A stretch of DNA of 19,245 bases from SHLQ01 sp964451305 (GCA_964451305.1 CAYVHV010000050.1:1-19245), one strand, 5' to 3'; shown: positions 1-7,599, counted from the stretch's first letter. The notes: a model not told the origin generated them from the letters alone. Numbers and translations are program-made.

Positions 1-126
1 TCGCGTTCTTCACCCGAACCCCTCGATGCGTTGGCTGATGAACGAGCGGCTCACCTTGTGGCGGCGCTCGCCATGTTGGTTGTCGTCATGGCGGCCGGGC
101 TCTTTCTCGCAGGCGTTTTGGGCTGA
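1..126 (+). CDS. C-terminal end of a membrane protein (partial)
   Basis: Reading in frame from base 1 gives 41 codons and a TGA stop at 124-126. The peptide starts SRSSPEPLDALADERAAHLV and continues into a hydrophobic run (AALAMLVVVMAAGLFLAGVLG) that could form one transmembrane helix ending at the very C-terminus. The gene begins outside the window, so the family cannot be named. It is followed after 48 bases by the SDR gene, which seems to have its own promoter, so this is probably the end of a separate transcription unit. The frame is open and its composition resembles its neighbours. Reality as a gene end is likely but rests on a short segment. Confidence 0.55.
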   Translation, partial: SRSSPEPLDALADERAAHLVAALAMLVVVMAAGLFLAGVLG

Positions 127-162
127 CGGACGAAACTGCGTCACGGACGGACCTTCCTGACT

Positions 163-168
163 TAGGGT
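163..168 (+). promoter_or_regulatory. -10 box of a leaderless promoter for the SDR gene
   Basis: TAGGGT matches the TANNNT form of actinobacterial -10 boxes. It lies exactly 6 bases before the ATG at 175, so transcription would start at or next to the start codon. No convincing Shine-Dalgarno precedes this ATG. No clear -35 hexamer is visible. Confidence 0.5.
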
Positions 169-174
169 CTAGCG

Positions 175-927
175 ATGGGTTCGTTTGCAGGTTCTGTAGT
201 TCTCGTCACCGGTGCGGCATCTGGAATGGGAGCGTCGTCTGTTCGCGAGTTTGCCTCCCGCGGCGCAACTATCTGTCTGCTCGACCGTGATGAGGTCGGC
301 GCCCGCACGATTGCTGACGAAGTAGGGAGCGACGCTGTCTATATCGGCGATATCTCCTCCAGCGACTTCTGTTTGGAGACGGCCGACGCGGTCGTCGAGC
401 GGTTCGGGAAGATCGATGTGCTCGTCAACGCTGCCGGCACCATCCACCGCGCAGATTCGCTCGGGACGTCGAATGATGATTGGCGACGGGTGATGGGAAC
501 CAACATCGACGGGATGTTCTATCTCTGTCGGGCGGTGGTCGCGCACATGGTCGACGCTGGTGGGGGAGCGATCGTCAACTTCGGGAGCATCTGGGGTGGT
601 GTTGCGTCGGCGGGCTCAACTGCGTACTGCGTCTCCAAAGGCGCGGTCCACCAACTCACTCGTGCCCTCGCGCTGGACCATGTGGAACAGGGTGTTCGCG
701 TGAATGCGGTCGCCCCGGGTGAAGTGCGCACACCAATGCTGTCGGCCGAACGTGAGTCCACTCCGACAGAAGATGAGCTCCAAGCACTCGCCGATGCAAC
801 GATTCCAATGAAGCGCCTCGCCGAACCCGAAGAGGTGGCCAAGGTGGTGGCTTTTCTTGCAAGTGACGACGCGAGCTACATGACGGGTGAGATCGTTCAC
901 GTCGACGCTGGCTACACCGCTCGCTGA
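175..927 (+). CDS. SDR-family NAD(P)-dependent oxidoreductase
   Basis: This is a 250-residue classical short-chain dehydrogenase/reductase, the usual length for the family. It has the dinucleotide-binding motif TGAASGMG (12-19), NAAG (85-88), the structural Asn N110, and the catalytic set S138, Y151 and K155 (YCVSK). An acidic residue at the end of the second strand (D37) suggests a preference for NAD(H) over NADP(H); this is inference. The C-terminal part, with PGEVRTPM and a final GY-type segment, fits the FabG-like cytosolic group. The substrate cannot be read from the sequence. The gene appears monocistronic: promoter-like TAGGGT immediately upstream and a strong terminator 22 bases after the stop. 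The convergent TetR gene downstream might regulate it, but nothing in the sequence proves this. Confidence 0.9.
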   Translation: MGSFAGSVVLVTGAASGMGASSVREFASRGATICLLDRDEVGARTIADEVGSDAVYIGDISSSDFCLETADAVVERFGKIDVLVNAAGTIHRADSLGTSNDDWRRVMGTNIDGMFYLCRAVVAHMVDAGGGAIVNFGSIWGGVASAGSTAYCVSKGAVHQLTRALALDHVEQGVRVNAVAPGEVRTPMLSAERESTPTEDELQALADATIPMKRLAEPEEVAKVVAFLASDDASYMTGEIVHVDAGYTAR

Positions 928-948
928 GCGGAGGGCACACAAAATGAC

Positions 949-983
949 GAAAGGGCAACCCATGGCGGTTGGGTTGCCCTTTC
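949..983. terminator. Intrinsic terminator, probably bidirectional
   Basis: A perfect 13-bp inverted repeat (GAAAGGGCAACCC at 949-961, GGGTTGCCCTTTC at 971-983) encloses a 9-base loop. The plus strand continues TTTCTTC and the minus strand continues into a T-rich run (CGTCATTTTG). It could therefore end both the SDR transcript and a tetR transcript from the other side. Confidence 0.8.
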
Positions 984-991
984 TTCAAGAT

Positions 992-1039
992 CGTTGGGTT
1001 TTTGGATTCGAGGGCGGCGGACCCTCAAAACCCCCAACG
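992..1039. other. Compound hairpin between convergent genes
   Basis: CGTTGGG (992-998) pairs with CCCAACG (1033-1039), continues as TTTT/AAAA (999-1002 with 1027-1030) after a 2-base bulge, and contains an inner stem GAGGG (1010-1014)/CCCTC (1022-1026). It is separate from the 949-983 terminator. It could be a second terminator for either convergent gene or a transcript-stabilising fold. The rest of the gap to 1127 has only a weak repeat, CTCCTCA...TGAGGGAG (1065-1087). Confidence 0.5.
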
Positions 1040-1127
1040 GTCCAGCCCTTAAAAAGCTGAGTGCCTCCTCATATTAAACTGAGGGAGTGCTCATGTTCAA
1101 CCTATTGGCGAAAACTTCGCCACTCGA

Positions 1128-1739
1128 TCAGTCGGCGAACTCCGCAGCTCGAGCGCGTATATAACTCGAGATCGAGAAGGTGATCTCATCGCTCATGGCG
1201 ACTCGCTCTCTCGTGCTGACCGACGGGAGCGACGCGATCAGAGGCCACGTGCCGTCGACGATCACGATGGTCATTCGTTCGGCAACGTCGGCTGGCAGAT
1301 TGAAGGTCGAAGACTCAAATAGCGAAAGGACGAGTGCAACTTCGGAGTCACGTACGACGTCGTTCGCCGAGGTTCCGTCCGCATATCGCCACAAGCGCAC
1401 ATGGTCGTAGCCAGCAAAGGACGAACGAGTAATGATGCTGCGTTCCACCATGTCCGAGACGACTCGGTCGAGCTCGTCGTCGGTGATCACCTCTGGAAGC
1501 GGCTTCAAGTTCTCGGCCAGCGCCACAAGATACCGATTGACGTACTCGGCAACGAGCGCTTCCTTATCGGGGAAGAATCGGTACAGAGAACCAATCGAGC
1601 AGCCAGCTTCTTCGGCGATCTCGGTGTTGGTCGCGCCGTCCACACCCTTGCGAGCAAACAGCGCGTCGGCTGCGCGCATGATCGCGTCGAGCGTTTGACG
1701 CGAGCGCTCTTGAGTTGGGGTATTGCGCATTTCGACCAC
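1128..1739 (-). CDS. TetR/AcrR-family transcriptional regulator
   Basis: The 203-residue protein has a typical TetR N-terminal DNA-binding domain at about residues 9-62. The HTH lies in TNTEIAEEAGCSIGSLYRFF (38-56) and is followed by the conserved PDKEAL. The C-terminal ligand-binding half is poorly conserved, as usual, and no ligand can be inferred. The start is uncertain. I prefer GTG at 1739 because TACTCT lies 6 bases upstream on the minus strand, matching the leaderless layout seen elsewhere here. ATG at 1730 (200 residues) also works, and the frame stays open to a TTG at 1817, but that 26-residue extension does not resemble the family. It is divergent from tig and convergent with the SDR gene, so either could be its target. 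Confidence 0.88.
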   Translation of the reverse strand: MVEMRNTPTQERSRQTLDAIMRAADALFARKGVDGATNTEIAEEAGCSIGSLYRFFPDKEALVAEYVNRYLVALAENLKPLPEVITDDELDRVVSDMVERSIITRSSFAGYDHVRLWRYADGTSANDVVRDSEVALVLSLFESSTFNLPADVAERMTIVIVDGTWPLIASLPSVSTRERVAMSDEITFSISSYIRARAAEFAD

Positions 1740-1745
1740 GAGGTC

Positions 1746-1751
1746 AGAGTA
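1746..1751 (-). promoter_or_regulatory. -10 box of a leaderless promoter for tetR
   Basis: On the minus strand TACTCT lies 6 bases before the GTG at 1739. The spacing is the same as at the SDR, folC and hydroxyacid dehydrogenase genes. There is no Shine-Dalgarno before either the GTG or the downstream ATG. Confidence 0.4.
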
Positions 1752-1814
1752 GGGAATCGAACAGTGATGGCACAAGAGACGTAGCGAATACTCGTCGCCG
1801 ACCAAAATCGGTCC

Positions 1815-1837
1815 CAAGACTCAGGGGGAGTGTCTTG
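1815..1837. promoter_or_regulatory. Inverted repeat in the tetR-tig intergenic region; possible operator
   Basis: CAAGAC (1815-1820) and GTCTTG (1832-1837) form 6-bp arms around an 11-base centre. The repeat sits just upstream of the putative tig -10 box, where a bound protein could affect tig transcription and possibly the divergent tetR. A smaller repeat, CCGA(CCAAAA)TCGG, lies near 1799-1812. It could be the operator of the adjacent TetR protein or of a stress regulator. The arm orientation does not fit the HspR HAIR consensus. Confidence 0.35.
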
Positions 1838-1846
1838 AGATAACAG

Positions 1847-1852
1847 TAAGCT
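1847..1852 (+). promoter_or_regulatory. Candidate -10 box for tig
   Basis: TAAGCT lies 9 bases before the GTG start at 1862, giving a predicted leader of only a few bases. No -35 box and no Shine-Dalgarno are visible; a pyrimidine-rich TCTCTCTC lies between the box and the start codon. Confidence 0.35.
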
Positions 1853-1861
1853 TCTCTCTCT

Positions 1862-3214
1862 GTGAACAGCACGCTTGAAACCCTCGAGGGCAACTTGGTC
1901 AAGTTGTCCGTGACCATCGACGCCGACGAGTTCGAACCAAAGCTCGACGCGGCCTACAAAGCCATCTCGAAAGAGGTGCGCATGCCAGGCTTCCGTCCCG
2001 GCAAGGTGCCCCGTCGCTTGATCGAACAGCAATACGGACCAGAGATGGCTCGTGAAGAAGCGCTCCGGTCAGCACTGCCTGAGTTCTATAGCAAGGCAGT
2101 TGCCGACAACGAGGTCGATGTCATTGCGGCTCCCGAGATCGACATCACCGGCGGTCAGTCCGAAGGTGACGTGAGCTTCGACGCTGTCGTCGAGGTTCGC
2201 CCCGTCATCACGGTGTCCGGATACGACTCGATCAAGGTCGAGATTCCGTCTCCGCTCGTCAACGACGAAGACCTTCAAGAACGTCTCGACTCGATCCGTC
2301 GCCAACACGCCGAGCTCTCCGGCGTCGACCGTGCTGCAGCCGACGACGATCACGTCACCATCGACATCAAAGCCGTCATCGACGGCGAAGAGATTCCAGG
2401 GCTCACCACCAGCGACTACGACTACATCGTCGGAACGAACGCTGTTGGCATCGAAGACATCGATGCGAACCTCGCAGGCGCAAAGGCCGGAGACGAACTC
2501 ACCTTCACCGCCGATCACCCCGATGAAAGCCAAGACACCGAGATCGAGTTCGAGATCACGGTCAAAGAAGTCCAAGAGTCCGTTCTTCCAGAAGCAGACG
2601 ATGCATTCGCACAGCTCGCCAGCGAGTTCGAAACAATCGACGAGCTCAAGGCCGACCTTACGAGCCGTCTCGAAGACGTCAAGCGCAACCAAGCAATGCA
2701 GGCGCTCGACGAGAAGACCGGCGAGGCGCTCGCTGCGCTCGTCACCGACGACATCTCCGAAGCCCTTCTCGAAGACGAGATGGAGAACCGTGCCCAAGAC
2801 ATGTCGATGCGCATGCAGGCACAAGGCATACAGCTCGAGCAATACCTCCAGATCACCGGCACCTCACCAGAGCAGTTCCGTGAACAGCTCCGTGAACAAG
2901 CCGAGGTCAGCGCACGAGTAGACCTTGTCCTCCGCGCTGTTGCAGAAGCTGAAAAGATCGAAATTTCCGACGATGAGCTCGATGAGGAACTCCGAATCCT
3001 GTCGACTCAGCTCGATCAACCGCTCGACACGATCCGCGAACAATTGGATGCTGCGGGTCGACTCAAGCCAATTCGGTCCGACATGAGAATACGGGCCGCG
3101 CTCGAGTGGGTTACCGAACGAGCAGAAATTGTCGACGAAGACGGCAACGAAATCGATCGAGATCTTCTCGAACACGACCATGACGATGCTGACCACGGGT
3201 CAGAGGAAGAGTAA
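1862..3214 (+). CDS. tig: Trigger factor, ribosome-associated chaperone and peptidyl-prolyl isomerase
   Basis: The 450-residue protein matches trigger factor along its length. The N-terminal ribosome-binding domain carries the signature GFRPGKVP (43-50), whose F-R-x-G-K contacts ribosomal protein L23 at the tunnel exit. An FKBP-like domain spans roughly 155-240 and a helical substrate-binding C-terminal domain about 245-425. The extreme C-terminus is rich in Asp, Glu and His. The start is GTG: the following NSTLETLEGNLVKLSVTI aligns with the usual N-terminus, and no upstream alternative is better. The stop is 6 bases before clpP, so the two genes are almost certainly co-transcribed. This is the common tig-clpP-clpX order, linking folding of nascent chains with degradation. 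Confidence 0.97.
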   Translation: MNSTLETLEGNLVKLSVTIDADEFEPKLDAAYKAISKEVRMPGFRPGKVPRRLIEQQYGPEMAREEALRSALPEFYSKAVADNEVDVIAAPEIDITGGQSEGDVSFDAVVEVRPVITVSGYDSIKVEIPSPLVNDEDLQERLDSIRRQHAELSGVDRAAADDDHVTIDIKAVIDGEEIPGLTTSDYDYIVGTNAVGIEDIDANLAGAKAGDELTFTADHPDESQDTEIEFEITVKEVQESVLPEADDAFAQLASEFETIDELKADLTSRLEDVKRNQAMQALDEKTGEALAALVTDDISEALLEDEMENRAQDMSMRMQAQGIQLEQYLQITGTSPEQFREQLREQAEVSARVDLVLRAVAEAEKIEISDDELDEELRILSTQLDQPLDTIREQLDAAGRLKPIRSDMRIRAALEWVTERAEIVDEDGNEIDRDLLEHDHDDADHGSEEE

Positions 3215-3220
3215 ATTCAG

Positions 3221-3844
3221 ATGAGTCCAGTCATTCCAAACGTCATTGAAAAGACTCCGCACGGCGAGCGTCCGTCGGATATTTTCTCCCGCTTGCTTCG
3301 TGAGAACATCATCTTTCTCGGTACGCCGATCGATGACATGGTCGCGAACGTGATCTCCGCACAGTTGTTGCACCTCGAGTCCGAAAACCCCGACCGTGAC
3401 ATCAACATCTACATCAACTCACCAGGTGGCGACATCAACGCATTGTTCGCCATCTACGACACGATGCAGTACGTGAAGCCAGATATCACCACGATCTGCT
3501 TCGGACAGGCCGCATCGGCAGCAGCGGTTCTGCTCGCAGCCGGCACCCCCGGCAAGCGCCTTGCACTCAAGCACTCACGCATTTTGATCCATCAGCCCTA
3601 CTCGGGCGCACAGGGCCAAGTCTCCGATATCGAGATCGCAGCGAACGAGATCAACCGCATGAAAGTCTCTCTAGAGCATGTTTTGGCGCACCATACGGGC
3701 CAAACTCCGGAGAAAGTTTCGGCAGATACCGACCGAGACTTCGTAATGACCGCCGACCAAGCTAAGGAATATGGGATCATTGACGAGGTCATCGACAACA
3801 GGGACACTGTAGATACCTCAGGGCCCATAAAGGCCGTCGAATAA
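3221..3844 (+). CDS. clpP: ATP-dependent Clp protease proteolytic subunit, ClpP2-type
   Basis: The 207-residue serine peptidase has the catalytic triad S99 (GQAASAAAVLLAAG), H124 (ILIHQP) and D173 (TDRDF), plus the conserved YINSPGG (64-70). The QAAS context and AAGTPGKR resemble mycobacterial ClpP2 more than E. coli ClpP. It forms tetradecameric chambers fed by ClpX in the cytoplasm. The ATG follows the tig stop by 6 bases, with GAGGAAGAG in the end of tig as its ribosome-binding site. Many actinobacteria have clpP1-clpP2 in tandem at this place and need both for activity. Here only one clpP separates tig and clpX, so any partner ClpP1 must be encoded elsewhere. Confidence 0.96.
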   Translation: MSPVIPNVIEKTPHGERPSDIFSRLLRENIIFLGTPIDDMVANVISAQLLHLESENPDRDINIYINSPGGDINALFAIYDTMQYVKPDITTICFGQAASAAAVLLAAGTPGKRLALKHSRILIHQPYSGAQGQVSDIEIAANEINRMKVSLEHVLAHHTGQTPEKVSADTDRDFVMTADQAKEYGIIDEVIDNRDTVDTSGPIKAVE

Positions 3845-3898
3845 TCGTCCGACAACTTTGTCGTACCGAAACAGATTTTAAACCGGGAGAACCAGCGC
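3845..3898 (+). promoter_or_regulatory. clpP-clpX spacer with a hairpin and a strong Shine-Dalgarno
   Basis: A short hairpin CGACA(ACTT)TGTCG lies at 3850-3863, soon after the clpP stop. It lacks a T-tract, so it is more likely an mRNA-processing or stabilising element than a terminator. GGGAGA (3885-3890) lies 8 bases before the clpX GTG and decides that start. No clear TANNNT box at leaderless spacing is present. Confidence 0.45.
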
Positions 3899-5179
3899 GT
3901 GGCCAAATTTGGTGAAGGGGGAGAACTGCTCAAGTGCTCCTTCTGTGGCAAGTCACAAAAACAGGTGAAGAAGCTCATCGCTGGTCCCGGCGTCTACATC
4001 TGCGACGAATGCATCGATCTCTGTAACGAGATCATCGAAGAAGAACTCGCCGAGGCGAGCGACATCGACTTCACCAGCCTCCCAACTCCGTCGGAGATCC
4101 ACGAGTTCCTCGATACCTACATCATTGGTCAGACCCACGCGAAGAAGATCCTCGCCGTTGCGGTCTACAACCATTACAAGCGCGTCGAATTTGGGGCGAA
4201 CCTCGATAACGAGGTCGAACTTTCCAAGTCGAACATTTTGCTCGTCGGGCCTACCGGTTGCGGCAAGACATTGCTCGCACAGACGCTTGCTCGCATGCTG
4301 AACGTTCCGTTCGCCATTGCTGACGCAACCGCACTCACCGAAGCTGGGTACGTCGGTGAGGATGTCGAGAATATCCTACTGAAGCTGCTCCAAGCAGCCG
4401 AGTACGACGTGAAGAAGGCCGAGACCGGCATCATCTACATCGACGAGATCGACAAGGTTGCTCGCAAGAGCGAAAACCCATCGATCACCCGCGACGTTTC
4501 CGGCGAAGGTGTTCAGCAGGCACTGCTGAAGATCCTCGAGGGAACCACCGCTGCCGTTCCGCCACAAGGTGGACGCAAGCACCCGCACCAAGAGTTCATC
4601 CAGATCGACACCACCAACGTGCTGTTCATCTGTGGCGGCGCCTTTGCTGGCATCGAGAAGCTCATCGACCAACGCGAAGACCGCGGTGGCGTCGGCTTTG
4701 GTGCAAGCATCGCGAAGCGCAAAGAACGTGACGACCTCGGCGACGTGCTCACCCGCATCCGCCCAGAAGACCTCATCAACTTCGGACTCATTCCAGAGTT
4801 CATTGGCCGCCTCCCAGTCGTGGGATCTGTCGGCAACCTCTACCGCGACGATCTCGTACGAGTGCTCACCGAGCCAAAGAACGCACTGATCAAGCAGTAC
4901 AAGAAGTTCTTCGAGTTCGAGAACTGCGAACTCGAGTTCACCGACGAAGCGCTTGCAGCGATTGCCGATCAGTCGCTCGCCCGTGGCGTTGGCGCCCGTG
5001 GCTTGCGTGCGGTTCTCGAAGAGGTGCTCCTCGCAACGATGTACGACCTGCCCGGACGTGAAGACGTCAGCAAGGTCATCATCACCGAAGAAGTTGTGCT
5101 CGAAGGTGTGCTGCCGACCTTGCATCCGGCAAAGCCACCGAAGAAGGGCGACGAACGCCCAAGTCGCGCGGCTTCATAG
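3899..5179 (+). CDS. clpX: ATP-dependent unfoldase ClpX
   Basis: The 426-residue AAA+ protein is full length. Its N-terminal zinc-binding domain has C13, C16, C35 and C38. Then come Walker A GPTGCGKT (117-124), the pore loop GYVG (150-153), Walker B IIYIDEID (178-185), the RKH loop (226-228), the arginine finger in FIGRLP (R304) and sensor 2 in GARGLR (R367). The ClpP-docking loop reads VGF (265-267), in place of the IGF of E. coli. ClpX recognises tagged or native substrates, unfolds them with ATP and threads them into ClpP; here the ClpP2-type peptidase next door is the obvious partner. The GTG start has a good Shine-Dalgarno, and the N-terminus MAKFGEGGELLKCSFCGK is typical of actinobacteria. 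Confidence 0.97.
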   Translation: MAKFGEGGELLKCSFCGKSQKQVKKLIAGPGVYICDECIDLCNEIIEEELAEASDIDFTSLPTPSEIHEFLDTYIIGQTHAKKILAVAVYNHYKRVEFGANLDNEVELSKSNILLVGPTGCGKTLLAQTLARMLNVPFAIADATALTEAGYVGEDVENILLKLLQAAEYDVKKAETGIIYIDEIDKVARKSENPSITRDVSGEGVQQALLKILEGTTAAVPPQGGRKHPHQEFIQIDTTNVLFICGGAFAGIEKLIDQREDRGGVGFGASIAKRKERDDLGDVLTRIRPEDLINFGLIPEFIGRLPVVGSVGNLYRDDLVRVLTEPKNALIKQYKKFFEFENCELEFTDEALAAIADQSLARGVGARGLRAVLEEVLLATMYDLPGREDVSKVIITEEVVLEGVLPTLHPAKPPKKGDERPSRAAS

Positions 5180-5191
5180 TCCCTTCGGGGA
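5180..5191 (+). terminator. Small UUCG hairpin directly after clpX
   Basis: TCCC(TTCG)GGGA starts at the base after the clpX stop. The stem is only 4 bp and no T-tract follows, so it may be a 3'-end stabiliser rather than a terminator. The remaining 108 bases before folC show a GC-rich stretch (CGCCGGAGGCG near 5218-5228) and the folC promoter, but no gene. Confidence 0.3.
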
Positions 5192-5287
5192 GCGCTCAAT
5201 CGCCACGCAGGCTGTGCGCCGGAGGCGGCGTTGCATGTTGTGTTGCATTCATAAGTCGACGAGCGGTTCCGCCGGGATTTTCATCCG

Positions 5288-5293
5288 TAGGCT
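5288..5293 (+). promoter_or_regulatory. -10 box of a leaderless promoter for folC
   Basis: TAGGCT lies exactly 6 bases before the folC ATG at 5300. No Shine-Dalgarno is present between them. This indicates that folC is transcribed independently of clpX and probably without a leader. Confidence 0.5.
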
Positions 5294-5299
5294 CACGGT

Positions 5300-6577
5300 A
5301 TGAGTTTTCCTGAGGCACTTCGGTATCTAGATTCCCATATCAACCTCGAGGCTCGTGCCGGGTTTTTCGAGGATCTATCCCTGGACTCGATGGAAAAGCT
5401 CATGGAACTCTCCGGAGATCCACACCGAGCATTCCGAACAATCCACGTGACCGGAACGAACGGCAAAGGCTCGACCGCGACCATGATCTCGCGGTTGCTC
5501 ATGGCCAACGGTCTGCGGGTCGGTCGATACTCCAGCCCACACCTCTCGTCGATCACCGAACGCATCGAGATCGATGGCGAACCGGTCGGCCGAGATCTTT
5601 TTGCTGAAGAAGTACTATCGCTCGCTGCGGTCGCCGAGATGTCCGAAGTCCCTCCCAGCTACTTCGATCTGCTCACCGCCACGGCATATCGAATCTTTGC
5701 CGCAGAAGCGGTGGAAGTCGCCGTCATCGAGGTCGGGGTCCTCGGGCGCTACGACGCCACCAACGTCATCGACGCCGACGTGGCAGTCGTAACCAACATC
5801 GGCACCGACCACACCGACCAGCAAGGCGATTGGAGACGCGACATCGCCAAAGAGAAGGTGGGCATCGCCAAGCCCAACTCGACACTCGTCGTCGGCGAAA
5901 CCGACCCCGACCTGCGCGACATCTTTGAAGGCGAAGGGGCATCGTCGGTGCTCTTTGCAGAGAACGACTTTGAGCTCATGGTCGATCAGCCAGCGGTCGG
6001 GGGACGCCTCATCGATCTACGCACACCTCGGGGCTTGTACGAAGAGGTCTTCCTCTCGGTCCACGGCAGTCATCAAGCCATGAACGCGTCGGTAGCGCTC
6101 ACCGCCACCGAAGAGTTCTTTCAGGCAGCCCTACCCGACGATGTTGTGGCGGAGGCATTTGGCGAGCTCATCCTCCCCGGTCGAGTCGAGGTCGTCGACA
6201 AAGAACCGACCATCATCCTCGACGGGGCACACAACCCGGAAGCTGCCGATGCGCTGAGCCTGACGCTCGCCACATCGTTTGCTGGTCCCTCGCCCCGGGT
6301 GTTTGTGCTCGCTGCACTCGAGCCGCGTGACCCGGCCGTGTTTATCGCCGATGTCGGCATCGGCCCCGGCGACTACGTCGTGGCCACTCCGGTCAACTCG
6401 CCACGGTCCATTAGCCCGGAGCGAATCGCCGAAGCAGCGACCGATAGTGGCGCCACCGCAGAGACAGCCACCGACACCGAAGAAGCGGTCGACCGGGCAC
6501 GAATACTCGCCGGCGTGGAAGGAATGGTCATCGTGACCGGGTCGCTCTATGTCGTTGGTGAAGCCCGAGACATATAG
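5300..6577 (+). CDS. folC: Folylpolyglutamate synthase / dihydrofolate synthase
   Basis: The 425-residue Mur-ligase-family enzyme ligates glutamate to folates (and possibly dihydropteroate) using ATP. Visible family marks are the P-loop TGTNGKGST (51-59), SSPHL (78-82), the metal/ATP region EVGVLGRYDATN (144-155), NIGTDHTD (166-173) with its conserved His, LPGRVEV in the second half, and LDGAHNP near 310. The usual VGLGGRLDATN reads VGVLGRYDATN here, a mild variation. The C-terminal domain ends with TGSLYVVGEAR, as is typical. In many actinobacteria folC follows clpX with valS between; here valS is absent and folC follows clpX after 120 bases, with its own promoter-like box. Whether it has one or both ligase activities cannot be told from sequence. 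Confidence 0.94.
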   Translation: MSFPEALRYLDSHINLEARAGFFEDLSLDSMEKLMELSGDPHRAFRTIHVTGTNGKGSTATMISRLLMANGLRVGRYSSPHLSSITERIEIDGEPVGRDLFAEEVLSLAAVAEMSEVPPSYFDLLTATAYRIFAAEAVEVAVIEVGVLGRYDATNVIDADVAVVTNIGTDHTDQQGDWRRDIAKEKVGIAKPNSTLVVGETDPDLRDIFEGEGASSVLFAENDFELMVDQPAVGGRLIDLRTPRGLYEEVFLSVHGSHQAMNASVALTATEEFFQAALPDDVVAEAFGELILPGRVEVVDKEPTIILDGAHNPEAADALSLTLATSFAGPSPRVFVLAALEPRDPAVFIADVGIGPGDYVVATPVNSPRSISPERIAEAATDSGATAETATDTEEAVDRARILAGVEGMVIVTGSLYVVGEARDI

Positions 6578-6594
6578 GTCATCGGCTGGTCGGC

Positions 6595-6600
6595 TAGGTT
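6595..6600 (+). promoter_or_regulatory. -10 box of a leaderless promoter for the 6607-9228 operon
   Basis: TAGGTT lies 6 bases before the ATG at 6607. There is no Shine-Dalgarno in the 29-base gap after folC. The operon is therefore likely to have its own promoter despite its closeness to folC. Confidence 0.5.
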
Positions 6601-6606
6601 CGGCTC

Positions 6607-7599
6607 ATGCGGGTATTTGTAACGCACAATCCAGAAGATCTCGATGCCTACTACGGCCGAGCACTGCCTGAGCTCGACAAGATCGCCGACGTCATCCTGA
6701 ACCCGACCAACCGCGATCTGTCGACACCAGAGCTGATCGAGGCGGCTGCTGGCTGTGACGTCATCGTTGCGCACCGGGCCACCCCTGGTGAGGCTGCTGT
6801 TTTCGAGCAGCTTCCAGAGTTACTGGGCTTCCTCCGAACCGCCGTCGATATCAGCACGATCGATGTCGATGCGGCCAGCGCAGCTGGCGTGCTGGTTGGC
6901 CAAGCGGACAAGAGCTTCGTGCCGTCGACGGCAGAACTTGCACTCGCGCTGTTGATGGATACGGCTCGTTGCGTCTCAGCGTCGACGGTCGACTATCAGA
7001 ACGGTGTGCAACCGCCCCAACGCCCGGGTCGCCAGCTCCGCGGCCAGACCGCCGGCATCATTGGCTACGGAGCGATTGGCTCGTACCTCGCCGAGCTGCT
7101 CGTCGGCATCGGCCTCGACGTACTCGTCACTGACCCTTTCGTTTCCGATCTTGCCGACGGGATGCAACGCGTCGAGCTCGGCGACCTGCTCGCCAGATCA
7201 GACGTGGTCTTTCCGCTGGCGCCAGCCATCCCCGAAACCCATCACCTCATCGGGCCGAAGGCCCTTGCAGCCATGAAGCCCGGAGCGACGCTCATCAACG
7301 TTTCGCGGGGCGAACTTCTCGATGAAGATGCCGTGGCTGCAGCACTCGAATCCGGCCATCTCGGCGCCCTTGGCATGGACGTCGGCATGGCGGCTGACCA
7401 ACGCCCCAACGAACGGCTTGCCTCGATACCGGGTGTGGTTGCGACCCCACACCTCGGCGGACTAACACCCGAAAACGCAGACGCGCAAGCGGCCAGCAGC
7501 GTCGAACAAGTCGCTGCGATGATCGCCGGAGAAATACCGCCGCGATCGGTAAACGCCGACCGAGCGTCGAACCTGATGGGTTGGTGGGAGCAGCGTTGA
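6607..7599 (+). CDS. D-isomer-specific 2-hydroxyacid dehydrogenase family protein
   Basis: The 330-residue protein has the family's two-part layout. The NAD-binding domain shows GYGAIG (153-158) with D176 at the end of the next strand, then NVSRGELLDE (231-240) with catalytic R234 and TPHLGG (280-285) with H282. Members interconvert 2-hydroxy and 2-oxo acids with NAD(P)H in the cytosol. The position of the third catalytic residue is odd: the usual DVFExEP motif reads DVGMAADQRP (258-267), so Ala stands where Glu is expected and Asp264 is the nearest acid. The N-terminal catalytic domain is divergent, so the substrate is unknown. Its stop overlaps the next start by one base (TGATG), indicating translational coupling with the amidohydrolase. 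Confidence 0.88.
   Translation: MRVFVTHNPEDLDAYYGRALPELDKIADVILNPTNRDLSTPELIEAAAGCDVIVAHRATPGEAAVFEQLPELLGFLRTAVDISTIDVDAASAAGVLVGQADKSFVPSTAELALALLMDTARCVSASTVDYQNGVQPPQRPGRQLRGQTAGIIGYGAIGSYLAELLVGIGLDVLVTDPFVSDLADGMQRVELGDLLARSDVVFPLAPAIPETHHLIGPKALAAMKPGATLINVSRGELLDEDAVAAALESGHLGALGMDVGMAADQRPNERLASIPGVVATPHLGGLTPENADAQAASSVEQVAAMIAGEIPPRSVNADRASNLMGWWEQR

Noticed and set aside
1815..1840. HspR (HAIR) or CIRCE operator ahead of tig
   Set aside because: HAIR arms read CTTGAGT-N7-ACTCAAG; the repeat here has the opposite arm orientation and a different spacer. No CIRCE arms are present.
2069..2842. Long open frame on the minus strand within tig (257 codons)
   Set aside because: It lies wholly antisense to a clear trigger factor gene, has no recognisable motif, and long antisense frames are expected with this codon bias.
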